Position numbers and translations under genes: made by a program
Assembly (NCBI GenBank): GCA_010405405.1
Contig: MU004235.1
Location: 1,874,157-1,938,156 of the forward strand
DNA from: Microthyrium microscopicum
Taxonomy: Eukaryota; Ascomycota; Dothideomycetes; Microthyriales; Microthyriaceae
Direction: 5' to 3'
Length of the DNA stretch: 64,000 bases
Shown here: one piece after another, positions 1 to 12,300 of the stretch
Layout: each line of letters begins with the position of its first letter
Position numbering within the stretch: position 1 is the stretch's first letter
The notes under the pieces: generated by a model
The model's input: the letters and a program-made list of their open reading frames with translations, nothing else
Told to the model about the DNA's origin: nothing
The model's database searches: none

Positions 1-187
1 TTAGCAGCAAATCCATTCACGCTTACGAGTTATATGCCCAATATCTAAAATTTAAGGTTAGAGCAAAGCACCATGCATTGGTGGTCATGATTTACTTTTT
101 CCCATCGACTACTAAAGTTTGGACTCCTCCATGAGCCAGAGCACCAATCGCTCCTCCTAGAATAACGAAAGTAAGAGAAAGACGCAT
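1..187 (-). CDS. AA9 lytic polysaccharide monooxygenase, 5' end only
   Basis: This is a copper-dependent secreted enzyme that oxidatively cleaves cellulose or related glucans. Only the start is in the window. Exon 1 (187-96) encodes an 18-residue signal peptide ending in ALA, directly followed by HGGVQTLVVDGKK. A mature N-terminal His followed by Gly-Gly-Val-Gln is the hallmark of AA9, where His1 forms half of the copper brace. A GTAAAT donor at 95, a CTAAC branch and a TTTTAG acceptor lead to an 18-nt exon (44-27, YWAYNS) and another GTAAGC donor at 26. The rest lies beyond the left edge, so the second copper His cannot be checked. The small second exon is the least certain part. The family call rests on the N-terminus alone. 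Confidence 0.68.
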
Positions 188-1295
188 CGTGGTGGTCAAA
201 AAAATGTGATTAAAGCCAAGTCAAGTTCTTTAGCTATGCTCAAAATCTCATAAAGCGCGCCATTATTACGTAGACAGGTAGTTCCGATCTGGGGTGATGA
301 GTTCCCTGTCGTTAATATAATTTCACAATTAGATCGCGCCACCACCGGAACTTCCGAGATGTGAACCTTACAATTTAAAAATATGATCAGATCTATATCG
401 ATCTATAGTTCGCGATATAAGTCTTTAGTGCTGATGCCGGTAGGCATCGGACGAAAATACAAACATGATCGGTACTGTGGGCAACAATAAGCTTGCTGCT
501 ATGCTGGATTTTCGTCCTTCAACAGGGCAGATTCGATTGATGGTTGTGTGAAGTTACTAGAGAGGCTGCACTCTCGAGTTACTAGAGAATGATAGTCTAG
601 AATCCTTTTCCTAGGTTTTGTTCTAACCTCAGAACATGACAAAGATAAATTGAATGCGCACAATCCCTCATGTCATTGCTTTAGCACACTATTTGAACGT
701 TTTGCGATGCAAGTGAGACCAGGCACATTCAACCCGGACTTGGAGAATGCGAAATGGTAACCAAGATCAAGCTGTATCGAAATAACGGGCTACGGTATTT
801 CAAGGTTCCAAAAATTGTCGTTTGGGGAAGGTGGTCGTTCAAGGTGGTCGCTCAGTCACGCTTGCGACACAGGTACTTTGGAAGAAATCAAAGACCCATC
901 GTTCTTATTTTGATGTTTGCGACTCGAATATCAAGTACTCGAATGATTCTCGAAAAATAATGTACCTGGTAATGGGTTTTTCCTGATTCCTGAGTCTGCA
1001 AGTGAAAAATGAATGGCGTCTTGGTTCTGCCTGATGGTGTACGGACCAATCAGATTAAAGGCCTTTTGACTTGAGCTTCTATCTCAACCAATGGGAAGCG
1101 AGTAGGTTTGCTATCATTGTGTCGGTCTGTCAATTCACCCTACCTCACGTTACTGCCTCTTCCACCACCTCTCACTGTTGATTTTCATCAAATCCCTTCC
1201 TCACATTTTTTGCGTCAACATTCTCAATTCCATCGAATCCAAAACGCTACAAAATCTATAGAACATAGGCCAAACACCGTCAAGCTCAGTAAACC
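188..1295. other. intergenic, 1.1 kb
   Basis: This stretch holds the upstream regions of the AA9 gene (leftward) and the F-box/ankyrin gene (rightward). A 68-codon ORF at 754-960 has no recognisable features. I see no RNA gene or repeat here. Confidence 0.6.
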
Positions 1296-3060
1296 ATGGC
1301 TACCGCTCCACTTCCGCCGAGTTTCTTACAGAGCTTACCGGTGGAGATCTTCCGCATGATTTTGGAGCAGTGTACAGAAGGGACTAAACTTTCATCGGTC
1401 GCCCATCTTAGGCTTGTGTCCAGTGAGTTTGTCCACTTGGTTTTGGAACCAGCATTTTCAATGCGCACGCCTTTCGATATCAGATTTTGTTCGCATAGTG
1501 TTGAGATACTAACCAGATGCAGAGCCATTCGACTATGAATTCCAGCGTCAAATGGTAGAGAACGACCTGTTTCGCGAAAATTGGCACCCTCTACTTCCGA
1601 AATGCATGCCCAATGTTGTCGTCGCATATCTCATTCGCCAAGTTTCTCGGGATCCTGATGAGGACGGCAAAGTCGGAAATCACCTCATCCAAACCATTCG
1701 CGATACCGCCGAAGATCTAATCAAAACTTTTCCCGACCCAGATCTGAACCTCGACAAATGCATCGAGAGCCTATGTCAAGCTACGCTATTGAGCAGTGAC
1801 CGTATAGGTCTTGACCGCTTACTGAACCTTCACGACTCGAAAGACGGGCCTGAAACATTAACACTGGGTGCAATACGCCTGGTACCAAGAACTGGGGGAC
1901 TCAAAGTCAGAATACCTCGAAATGGTCCCTGGTTGCCCCAACGTACAAAGCACGAAAACTTGCTCGTTGCCGCAGCCTGTATGGGCCTAACCCAAGAAGT
2001 AGCAGTCCTCCTCAAAAAAGGCATCAAAGACAACGCAACCTATTTTGGTACCGCCGTCACTGCAGCAATTCGAAACAACGATAATGAGACAGCCTTTGCT
2101 CTATTTCCGCGACGCAAATATATGGACATACGATGGAAGGCGATATTCAAGGCCGCGGCATGGGCAGGAAACACTGAAGTCCTGAAGGAACTCTACAAGA
2201 AAACTCCGCTCTTCAACACTAAAAAAGGATGTTGCATTCCAGTCACAGCAACACTCGACGGACTCACAACTGCCGCTGGTCGTGGCCATGAAAACGTCAT
2301 CCAACTCATGCTTCAAAATGACCCACATGTCCTTAGCGGCGCACTTGATGAATACCTCGAAGTCTACTTTGTGAAAAAAGGCAAAGATAAGCTTCACTCT
2401 ATCCTTCTCGCGCATGCCGTCTGGTCTGGCCAGATGGCCACCGCCATACCACGCTTCGAGTACGATATTGACGTCAAAATGCAAGCATCAATAGGACCAG
2501 CTTCTCACGGCAAACTCGAGTTCGCCCTGAAACGCTTCGATAATAATATCGTTGACACCAATCCTAAGCATGTCGGTACCGTATTCTACGTTTTCCGTCA
2601 AGCAGTGCGAGAAGGATACCTCGAGATCGCCGAACTATTCATCAAGCATGGATATTTCGACAAGCGCAATCAGTGTGATGATGTGCTGCTGAATACTGTT
2701 GCAAAGCGAGGCTGGACTGAGATGGCTCGCCTTCTTAGTGAGCATGGAGTCCCGGTCAATACGCCACATTATCCTCACTCTGGCAAGAAGTGTGCTTTGT
2801 ACTACGCCATTGCTAGAGGTCATGTTGATATGGTCCAGTTGCTATTGTTGGAAAAAGGCTGTGCCTTGCCAAATGCGGCTACGATGCATCTATGGCTGAA
2901 CGAGAGCGGAAAATATCGGAAGGACTCTAGGATTTCTGATCTTGTGGCAGAGGCTCGTGAGCGAATTGCCGTAGCAAACATCGCGGACCTCGTAGAAGAG
3001 GCGCGTAAGGATATGGCTGTGATGAAGGATGATACTGAGATGGACACTTCTGGGTTTTAG
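1296..3060 (+). CDS. F-box protein with ankyrin-type repeats
   Basis: The predicted role is a substrate-recognition subunit of an SCF ubiquitin ligase. The gene starts at an ATG in good context (AAACCATGG). Exon 1 (1296-1422) encodes an F-box (LPVEIFRMILEQC...LRLVS). A GTGAGT donor at 1423, a TACTAAC branch and a GCAG acceptor at 1522 remove 100 nt, and the frame continues as PFDYEFQRQMVEND. The joined reading RLVS-K-PFDYEFQ matches the usual ascomycete F-box end, RLVCK.FD.E. Exon 2 (1523-3060) carries diverged ankyrin-like helical pairs such as NLLVAAACMGLTQEVAVLL, GLTTAAGRGHENVIQLML and ALYYAIARGHVDMVQLLLL. The protein is 554 aa. Read without splicing, the F-box is cut off from the repeats. 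It is not closely related to the five F-box genes that follow. Confidence 0.8.
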
Positions 3061-3943
3061 TCATCCCTTGACGATGCTGGTTTCCCTGATCTCGGGCTTT
3101 AATGCTCACGTACTCGCTGATTTCGAAAAGGTGGTTGTTCGCTTATGGACAGCGAGTATCGGTCATGATCGACGGAGAACCAGCGAGGTTTTGCTTTTGG
3201 TATTGGCTGAAGGGCCGGTGAGATGAAAACGGACGGGAAGTTTGCATGTCCGCCCGAGCAGGACTGGCTCGATACTTCTTTCTGTTGGCGACTGCTATTA
3301 CATGAATCACAAGACACTCAGTACATTTTGCCGGTTCTTAGGAATCAAAAACCAACTACAAGCCGTATGTGTCCATTTCAGCTGTATTATATCGTATTTT
3401 GTTTTCGACTAAAGCAGTTTGGCAGTCCATAAAAACCGCCCCGTGATAAAAATCCAAGGTATAAAATGGTTATGATTATAATGGAATGATTTAACAATAG
3501 ACAACGTATCGGGCCCGTGTCATCGTTTATAGATGATTTTGACAGCCCTTATTCAGCCATGGAATGCTGTTTTTAGACTTCTGGCTTCAATGTGGTGATC
3601 CTCAGCTCCATGTTGGTTGTGACTTCACGAAAGGGATCCGCCTGCTCGAATATATGATAGCCCTTCAATCCACTCGATGCTGGCTATTTTGGCACGATGG
3701 TCAGTTTTCTCCCTTCCTGCATGGTACAATTTTGTTGTATAGCATTCTCGATATCTTAAGGTGGTGGATCAATTGGATCGAAGCGATCGCTATGAAAAGG
3801 CCTAACTTGATTGACTGAAGAAGTGGGATATCTTCCTCTTCTGCTGCACGAAGCATATTCTTTGGTTGTCAGTCTCCAGTGTTGATTCACTATGCCCAAA
3901 AAATGAACATTCTTAATGGACGAATGCCAATGCCCTTCCTGAA
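3061..3943. other. intergenic, 0.9 kb between convergent F-box genes
   Basis: This is the shared 3' region of the F-box/ankyrin gene and F-box copy 1. Several short ORFs overlap on both strands, but none has splice structure or a recognisable domain. Confidence 0.6.
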
Positions 3944-5429
3944 TCACCAAAGAGATTTCATCTTCTTTGCTTTGTGGTTTGTAGCAAATCCAGTGACCGC
4001 CCAGCCTGACTCTTCATCCTTGAGATCGAACCAGCATCCCAGAGGTAAATTTTGTTGTACCATATTCTTCACTTTCATTACTCCACTCACGCTCTGAAAT
4101 TTTGCCTGGAGACTGAACTCCTTGAGATTGGCCAGACTACCATGGCTCAGTACAGTTTCGAAAAAGTCTTCCACATGTGCAACTGTCACCAAATTTTCTT
4201 CGTCGGTGGCAGATGGCTTGTCCACTCTGATTATCACGAGTTTCGACAGCTTTACAAGGGGAAAGAACTTGAAGAACTGGGTAACTTCACTCATATGGTC
4301 TGCGAAAGGGCGGAATACCTCCAAACTGGCGAAACTGTTACTTGGAGCCATGGCGGATTCAGGCCGTAAGCCGAGGGTTTTGGCCGTTATGAGGCATTGT
4401 ACATCTTTGATGGGCGATCTGCAGAGGCACAGGAGCACGATAGAGCCTTCCAAGTTCATAGACCAAGTCTTGATCCGTCGCAGAGCATGTAGGTTTATAA
4501 TCGTTGTAAGTGAATGGGCTGACATGGCCAGGTTTCCACGCCCCGGGGGTTGTTGTATACCAACTTCTAGAGTCTCAAGAGGTATTTCCCACTTGCAGAC
4601 ATGATCTAGCATAGCTCCAAGACAATTCCATGGCGTCTCTTGCTCCCATTCCGTGTCATACTCAGGAATCAGTGGATCGAAGCGAGGGTGCCACCAATTT
4701 TCATCTGCGCCCCAGATTTTATTAATCTTGAGATGTTTGATATTGCTGTAAAGCAAGTAGCGTAACGGTATGACCTGATACGTTGGTCCGCAGAAAGTCA
4801 GACTGTCCATTCTAGGGAACAGGTCGGGACTTGCTCTCCACTCCTCCATCTCAGCGAAAAGGCCATCTTCGAGCACTGTTATGCGATCCGTCAGGAGCAC
4901 GATCGGCGGCGGATCCGGGCCTGTCCAATCGTCCTCAGGAGCCATTTGGCATGTGGAAAGATGATTAACATGCCTTGCATACATGTCGAAGCTAGACCAG
5001 TCTGTTTGTTCTAGCTTTCTCCTGAATCTCTGATGGAGAATTAGCTCATGCGACGACTAAAATTTGGCATCTTGTGGATGGAGCTTCACTACTGCTCCAA
5101 CGAATGCTTCTTCTCACATGACATACCAGCTCCGAATTTCGGAAAACCTTCACACCATCACTCCTGACTTTTCCCTCCTCGTCGACCTTCACATACCAAA
5201 GACTTGCCGGGAAAGTTTTGACAATGTGTGCGAGTGATGGTACAACACGCCACAGATAAGGAAGCACCAGCGGAAAGAAAGCCTTGCAAGTGAGGCCTAG
5301 TGCTATCAAGGTCTCTCGCTCTTCAGCACTAGGTCTTCTGTCCTCTGTGCCCGTGTGTTCAGCTCTCTTTTCCTCGATGTTGTCGATAATGGCGAGTTGT
5401 ATTTCAGGAATCGCTAGTGCTCGATGCAT
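3944..5429 (-). CDS. F-box/LRR-like protein, array copy 1
   Basis: This is the leftmost member of the MHRALAIPE family, 462 aa. Exon 1 (5429-5127) has the F-box: MHRALAIPEIQLAIIDNI, then IALGLTCKAFFPLVLPYLW and the signature SLAHIVKTFPASLW. A GTATGT donor and a CATCAG acceptor remove 97 nt at 5030-5126 in phase 0. Exon 2 (5029-3944) opens with DWSSFDMYARHV, the family's [DE]DW.RFD.Y..CV motif, followed by irregular leucine-rich strands. The start is the Met of MHRALAIPE, not the in-frame Met 15 codons upstream, because the paralogs begin there. It is the most diverged copy and lacks the C-terminal VWLC.[EQ]CP.L block of copies 2-4. The family role is an SCF substrate adaptor; the target is unknown. 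Confidence 0.72.
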
Positions 5430-7091
5430 GTTGCCCCGCTTCAAATTGACCTGGGCGACCTTCAACAAGACCAACGTAATTTGGCCTCCGCAAATTTGCG
5501 GAAAAGTAGAACGCTGACAAGGGAGATGGAGACCAACAAAGTGGCGAGTGGATTGAAGGGAGACTTTGGAGTGGTCAAAACCGTCGAAAGCTTCAGTGTA
5601 CTGGTGTGAGTTGCACTTTCTATCCTCGTTGGATCAGATGTGTTCCTGCGTCTCCATTGGTTGCTTGTAATGTGCAGCTCTGGCAGAGACAGTACAGTAT
5701 AATAATCGTGGTTTTATTTTCGAAAGCTAAGTTTCCTGATGCTACATAATCACCTGTTTCGTAAGTGAGATAAGGAAAGGATGAAGCACAGCAATAACAG
5801 ATACCTATTGAGCTCCCATAACGCTGCGACAACAAAGCAGAGTATTTTCTCAAGTCTTTCTGGTGAGACATCTACACCTTCCACGGCCTAGAAACTAACC
5901 GAAAAAATCGTGCCTGGTAGCCCTACCAAGATTACCTCTACCGATGGAGAATTTCTCACGATCGAACACCAGATCGCCGACATGTCGACATCGTTTCTTG
6001 CGATAGCCTTGGGGGACGAATGTTCTCAAGAGCCTTTCGCGATGGAGGGTGATGGCATCCTCTTTGACACTCCGGCTAATGTTTTGCAGCAGTGGTGAAA
6101 TCCGTTCTTCCCCATTGTCGACCTTGACATGAGAACAGTAGTATGAGGGCGAAACAGGCGTTTTTGTATCGTGAGCCCGCGGGCGCCTGCGGCCCGCGAA
6201 ATTTTCAGCACTAAAGTCAGATTGGCGATCAGATAGCCCTGCAAGAAGGAGGCCTCCAGTTTCCTTCTTTTGCGAATTGTCCCGAAGAAGATCGTCTGTA
6301 ACCAGATCTCTCGTTGCGGCCTCCTACCAAGCGGTCGGTAAACTGTTCCGACAGAAAGGGACGCGTCCAAAGTGGTTTCCATAGAATATCTGAAGAGCGT
6401 TCATGCTCGAAATGCCCCACGCTCAGAAGACTTCAAGAGCTAGAACAGACTCTGTAAGCTCAATCATAAAGTGGTGCTGCCGCGCGGTTGCGACTGATCC
6501 TCATGCATTTAGCGCGGTGACTTCCGCTTTCGGATATACTTTTGCAGATCCTGATAACAACTCTGAAGATGTTCGACAAGCATAACAGGGTCTCCCCTCA
6601 ACATCCACTTTGTTCACGTTGACTAGTGAAAGTCGTACATTCAGGCCGTTTGCTGCTGTACTTTCTGGTGCTTGGTTGGCTGTGAACAGTCTCGCGCGAG
6701 CCGTCCCAGGTCCAGCCTTGACCGATATCGATCTCTACCAGCTTCACGGATAGTCCCTATCAGTTCAAAGCAAACCCAACTGAATCACGTCCTTCGGCGG
6801 CCGGCGGCATACATATCAAGACCATGGCCGTCGCTGTTCCGTCGCCCTGCCGCCGGCGAACAAGAGCTCCGGTCTCCAGATCTCCAACTACATCCCACTA
6901 GGAAGAGTGGAAACTGACGAAAAGTCCCAGGCGAGACTTATGGAATCAGTGTTCGCAAAGGAAAGATCCATAAATTTGTGAGCAATTGGTCTGATATCGG
7001 TCGTAGTTATAACTCTCATGCACCAAGATTGAAAATAAGATTTGATCAAACTCGTTTTCGGGATTGCTAGAAACCATCTTCTACCACAGCC
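5430..7091. other. intergenic, 1.7 kb
   Basis: This separates F-box copy 1 from the NCS1 transporter. It includes a GC-rich patch at about 6176-6200 inside AT-rich surroundings, and a minus-strand reading at about 5890-6380 that is open for some 80-118 codons in two frames without a recognisable domain. It could be the relic of a gene, but I cannot support one. Confidence 0.5.
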
Positions 7092-8902
7092 ATGGCACTT
7101 CGCCAACGAGCAACGAATCTGAAAGACCGTGCAGTCACGAAGGCCAATGACCGTCTCCACGGACGCGGCTGGACCCTTCCTCGACAGGCAACCACTTTTG
7201 CGGACGATGGGGCGTATTCCAATGTCGATAGTGATGTTACCCCTCTTGACAGACGCACATGGACCTCGTGGACTATTCTTGGCTTCTGGTCCAGTGATTC
7301 CTTAAACGCCCAGGGCTGGGAGGCGCCGAGTTCTATCATCGCGGCTGGTTTGACGTGGAGAGAGGGTCTTTACTTGAGTAAGTTTCAGCCTTATAGAGCC
7401 TCGAGCACAAATGCTTACCGTGATACTCTAGCTGTGGTTGGATCATTGGTTGATACCATTCCTCTTATTCTCAATGGTGCTATCGGTGCTCATTATCACA
7501 TTCCATTTCCTGTGGTGGCTCGATCATCGTTTGGATTCTACTTCTCACGTTTTGCTATTATCGTCAGAGCTATCACTGCCTTGTTCTGGCATGCTATCCA
7601 AACATGGACTGGAAGTCAGGCTATGTTCCAGTGCATCCGTGCCATCTGGCCATCATTCAGAAATGTTCCCAACACCTTTTCAGACAGTGCAGGAATCACT
7701 TCTAATCAACTTATCGCCCACTTTGTCTTCTGGAGTCTCCAGTTCCCCATCCTGCTGATCCCTCCTCACAAGCTAAAATGGTTCTTCATCTTCAAGACCA
7801 TCGTCGTTACAATCGTCGGTGTCGCCGTAGTCATCGCCATGACCAAGAAAGCTGGTGGAGTAGGAGACATCTTCGACCAGCCATACGAGATCTCCGGCAC
7901 AACTAAGATCTGGGTTACCCTCAGCTGCTTCTCCAGCGTCACTGGAGGCTGGTAATTTCCCCATCCCCATCAACCCTCAGCCAAATCGTATCTAACAATT
8001 TCCTCAGGGCAACAATGGCAACCAACATCCCCGATTTCACCCGCTACATGCGCAACCGCAACGGCGTCTACTGGCAAGGTCTCGCCCTCCCCATCTTCAG
8101 TCTCCTCATGGCCACCTTCGGCATCATCAGCACCAGCTGCGCCAAAGTCGTCTACGGCGAATACATCTGGTCGCCGATTGATCTCGCTGACAAATGGGAT
8201 GGACCATGGGGACGCTGCGGTGCCTTCTTTGTCGGCTTCTCATGGGTTGTTGGCCAAATTGGAACGAATTTGTCCGCCAACGTCATTTCGTGCTCGAACG
8301 ATTTGACTGGCCTGTTTCCCAAGTACATAAATATCAGGAGAGGCGCTATCCTCGCTACTGTCATTGCGGGATGGGTTATGGTGCCTTGGAAGATCGTGCA
8401 TAGCGCCAGCAGTTTGTTGACATTTATGTCTGGACTGTCGATCTTTTTGGCGCCGATTGCGGCTATGTTGGCGTCAGATTACTGGATTGTCAAGAAGAGG
8501 AATTTCGATGTGCCGAGTTTGTATCGCAGATATGGGCGGTATCGGTATACGGCTGGTATCAACTGGCGCGCTGTGGTCGCGTTCTTGGTATCGGTCGTAC
8601 CGAACATACCTGGTCTGGCGAAAGCTGTCAATCCAGCTGTGAAGTTGAGCGCTGGCATCGAACACGTCTACGATATCAACTACCTTTGGGGCTTCAGCTC
8701 AGCATGTTTTACTTACGTGGTCCTGAGCAAGCTCTTTCCGGCGAAAGAGACGCTTTTGGATGCTCCTATCTACGAAGATATGACGGTTGTGGATGGTGTG
8801 GAGTACGAAAACGATGGCACAGGCACATTGGGAAGAAATCTGGAAGTAAAGGCATATGATTCTCAAGAGAAGGTCCCAGCGAGTCATGCAAAGGACCTAT
8901 AA
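7092..8902 (+). CDS. NCS1 nucleobase/nucleoside:cation symporter (Fur-type)
   Basis: This plasma-membrane transporter belongs to the uracil/uridine/allantoin permease family (yeast Fur4/Dal4/Fui1, Aspergillus Fur proteins). Exons are 7092-7377, 7432-7951 and 8008-8902 (566 aa). The first intron is 54 nt, in frame and free of stops, so it could be missed. It has a GTAAGT donor and a CTAG acceptor. The second has a GTAATT donor, a CTAAC branch and a CTCAG acceptor, and joins VTGGW to ATMATNIPDFTRYM. Family landmarks are N.D..P...RTW at the N-terminus, LGFWSSDSLNAQGWE in the first membrane segment, LFWHAIQTWTGSQAM, IPPHKLKWFF and NIPDFTRY. About 12 membrane segments are visible. The start context is CAGCCATGGC. 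The exact substrate cannot be read. It splits the F-box array and is on the opposite strand. Confidence 0.88.
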
Positions 8903-9787
8903 TGTCGAGAGCTATTTTACATGATTCATGTTGGCTACAGGTGTTGGAGGACGCTGCTTGTCAGGGCTTTCTATAGAAGTACAATCTCGAGATTCAAACA
9001 AACCATTGTCATCCCAGGAGAGGCTAGTAGTTGGCGAGCCACTTGTCTTTCTGTTGTCGCTCTTGAAAATCAATAACATTGAGCCCTTCCAATTTACCCC
9101 GAGACGGTCTTTTTGTCTAGAGCTTCATCCATGATCTGCCGCACCAATTCCGGGAGTCGTAGAGCGGGATGGGTATTGGCGAGCGTCATTGTAAGTTGAG
9201 GCTTCAACAGGTAAGGCCCGATATGGGAAAGCTTTAAGCAGCTGAAACTGAGAGCTTTTTGATGATGATGTTTATTGGCCGCTTCGATGAAGGGGCTGGT
9301 TGCGCTGGAAGGATTGAATATCGGTGACTCGTGGTGGAGGTAAGAGGAGGAGTGTGGTAGTGCTTTTCATGGAGAGTTTGGGAATGGAATGAATTCGCTG
9401 GGCGAGTCAAGATCAGATTTTGTTAAAGAAGTAACTGCCGCCTACAGGTGATTCTTTTCTTGGTATCTTACAGGTGCGAGCCAGCCGTGACTTTCCGTTT
9501 TGCATCGCGACTTCCAGCTCCCACTTCCAAACCCGCCTTTAAACTACTACCGAACAACCCGGAGCCGCTCTAGCAACCCTCCATTGGGATGCCAGCCATA
9601 GCACTTCTTGAGGAAGATAGTAATGCAGGAAAAGAGCGCCTTCTGTTCCAGCTTTTCCTTCTTCAAAGCTCATCCGGATTGGGCAAGGATGGTGCTCGTA
9701 TTGTCGGGCAATCGTTCCTCGAAGCAAATAGTACCCGGTCTGTCGCCGGGAAAGGCTCTCAATTTGCGAGAGCTCGTTTCAAAATAA
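8903..9787. other. intergenic, 0.9 kb
   Basis: This lies between the 3' ends of the NCS1 gene and F-box copy 2. Around 9485-9515 and 9620-9650 short stretches (GTGACTTTCC, GCGACTTCC, GAGCGCCTTC) resemble the block found upstream of the F-box copies. This could be the remnant of a lost copy's promoter; support is weak. Confidence 0.4.
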
Positions 9788-11572
9788 TCAAATGGTCAAC
9801 TGAATCACATTAGGGAAACACCGGCCATCGAGACAGAATGACTTCAATTGTTCATCCCACTTATATTCGCGCCGTTTCAGTATCAACTTGCGGATCTTGG
9901 GTTTGGGGAAGTCAGACGGAAACCTTAGCCTCCTCATATCAGTGATTGCTCGATTGGCCACAAAGTCTAGCGTCAAAACCTCGAGATGTGGACAGTTCTC
10001 ACAAAGCCAAATTACATGCTCCAAGTCAATCAAAGCGATTTCGTCTGCACTGTTGTTCGGCTCCCAAGAGGCCACAATCAGGTTGAGAGAGGCTATGGAG
10101 GGAAGACATGCAGCAATTTGCTTGAGCATGGAACCATCTAGCGGTCCAAGGTACGGTGCTATAATGTCAAAGCTTAGAAAGTGAAGCTTTGAGTGCCAGG
10201 AAAGAAATTTGAAAACCGAATTTCTCAAGCGGATTGACCCAGTGGCTGAGAAATGACCGAACTCAGATGCTTCGTTGTAATGCGTGTGTTCAATATTAAG
10301 AGAGAAATGACGAAGCTGCCCAGGCCCGTCGCTCACGGCCGGAGAGTCGAAGAAATCCTCCAAGGCTTTGTACGTTGGAGCTATGAACGGTATTCCGGGC
10401 TGGAAACTGACTTCAATCTCCACACGTTGGAGAGACAAAGGATAGGCAAGCTGAGCCATCATTTCGGACACCAAATTGAGTCTTGAGATTGTCAATTTCA
10501 AAGTACGTAACTTCGGTAGAAGTGGCCCCTTGATCTTAGCCACGGATGTCCAATTTGTCAATGCATCGATTCTGCAGCCTAGCGACCGTAGTGGACAGTC
10601 TGCGAGTGCAAGGAGAAGTTGGTGATCTTCCAGTAAAGCCGGAAATATGTCGAGGCAAGTAAGATGAGTCGATTCTACGAGTTGTGTGAGGGGCGCTCGA
10701 AGTTCTGGCCAGTGAGCCGTTCTGGCTTTGAAGCTTAGCGAATTGAAGTCTCTGTTAGACGCTAGAGAGTTGAGGGTCTCTATACATCTCTTCACGGTAG
10801 TCAGGGTTTCGAGTGCCGCCTGCGGCCGCGACCGCACCGGAAAGATGGGTTCATGATCGTGGAGGCGACAAGAAGCATTACCGACCGCATTGAGTTGTAA
10901 GCTCTTGAGGTTGTTATTGAAGAGATGCCGCATTGGTGTTACATCGCACTCCATACCTTGAGATATAGCAATATCTTCAAGGTTTGAAAACCATGTGCTG
11001 GCTCGTCGCATTTTGCTCATGTGCATAAACACAGAAGGATGAATCCGGGGCCAATCAGGCCAGGATTCCCAATTATTGCCTAGGCCATTCTGATTGATTA
11101 GGCGCTTAACACATCCCGCATACAGATCAAAACGAGTCCAGTCATCTTCGATCATTTCTCGGACAAAAACCTGTCTGATGTCAGTCTGGAAGTTTGTTTG
11201 TCTCAATGTCACTCGCCAGGATCAGCTGAACAAACTCACCAACCGGTTTGGCCGTAGAACTGTACGAGCACCAAGAATGTAGATGCTTTGTGAATCTTCG
11301 TCGATGTTCTCATCCTTCCAGAGAGAGGGAGGAAATGTCTTGATCAACGAAATCAGCGAATCTGCCTGTTGCCATAGAATAGGGTAGGCCATCTCCCACA
11401 ATGATCTACAGCAAAAGCCGAAGTTACGAATGTCGACCCTCTGCTTGTGAGAAAGTGCGTTGCTAGGATCTCCTTCGAAGGCAAGTTGGTCGCGTGTGTT
11501 GAAAGCATCATCAGCAACGCCCTCCACCAAGATTTTGTACACGATATCGTAGACAGTGAACAGGCGATGCAT
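9788..11572 (-). CDS. F-box/LRR-like protein, array copy 2
   Basis: This 571-aa array member has exons 11572-11240 and 11170-9788. The 69-nt intron has a GTGAGT donor and a CAGACAG acceptor in phase 0, and sits at the same place as in copies 1, 3 and 4: after NRL and before VFVREMIEDDWTRFD. Its N-terminus has drifted (MHRLFTVYDIVYKILVEG), but the rest of the F-box region is intact (NFGFCCRSLWEMAYPILW, SLISLIKTFPPSLW). Exon 2 has the family blocks IHPSVFMHM, STWFSNLEDI, MRHLFNNNLKSL, THLTCLDIFPALLEDHQLL and VIWLCENCPHLEVLTL. Repeated LxxLxL spacing suggests leucine-rich repeats. It is predicted to be a substrate adaptor of an SCF ligase. No catalytic domain is seen. Confidence 0.75.
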
Positions 11573-12300
11573 GTTGGCGAGTGCACTGGCGTCAGAGATG
11601 CCGGAGGCGTAGAGGCGCGTGAGGAGTTCAGTGATGGAATGACTTATGGAAAAGATTTGGACGACGAAGACAGCAGCCTCAATAGCTCAGCATGACCACG
11701 TCGTGGAAGTCGGAAAGTTTGAAAACGATGATAGAAGCCAGGGAGGAGAAGACTAACGGAGAAGAAAAGACAACTTTGTGGTTGTGGGGTAACGTGTTGG
11801 TGTGGAAGCGACTAGAAGTAGCAGATTTGCTTTGGGAAAGAGCAAGGCAATGGTACCTTCCTATCTCGAATCGTGACTTCCATCTACAGCCTGGTCTCTA
11901 TCGTGCTTTCCCAGCTAACGTTCAAGGAATGCTAGCTCCCATCAGCTCCGATGTCTGCCAGGAGATCTTTAGAAGCAAGACGGATATGATTGCTGAGAGG
12001 TTAAGAGATATACTTATTAGATTATCGAATGATATTTGCCGAAAATTTCCATACAGGCACAATGAAGCAAGGCAATATAAGCAAAGACTTTTATTCTATC
12101 AGTGGCTACCTCTGTACACTACACAGTTCCTTATGTTATCGCAGTCGGTTGTCCAGTATCGTTATGACAAAGCTTGCTAACATCACTTCTAATCCGATCT
12201 GAGCCATTCAAGAATTTCCAAAAGCGCTAGATTTACCTCGGAGAGGTTCGTGACATGAGCATAAAGTGGCGCCATGCAGAGACCAAGGTGTTCGGTAATA
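11573..12300. other. intergenic, promoter region of copy 2
   Basis: A 162-codon plus-strand ORF at 11692-12180 lies here, but it has no domain and no splice signals, and it overlaps the sequence shared with other copies' promoters (CCTTCCTATC near 11858 and CGTGACTTCC near 11872). I read this as the upstream region of copy 2, not a gene. Confidence 0.5.

Noticed and set aside
4052-4604. Plus-strand ORFs of 105 and 160 codons
   Set aside because: They are antisense shadows of F-box copy 1 exon 2.
5890-6400. Minus-strand open stretch (YYCSHVKVDNGEERISPLL) that could be a relic F-box copy
   Set aside because: A short likeness to copy 1 (YVKVDEEGKVR) is not enough; the F-box and DW.RFD motifs are absent.
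7378-7431. Reading through the NCS1 gene without its first intron
   Set aside because: The 54 nt has a consensus donor and acceptor, and the read-through peptide interrupts a conserved NCS1 membrane segment.
11692-12180. 162-codon plus-strand ORF between F-box copies 2 and 3
   Set aside because: No domain, signal peptide or splice pattern. It overlaps sequence shared with other copies' upstream regions and is probably open by chance.
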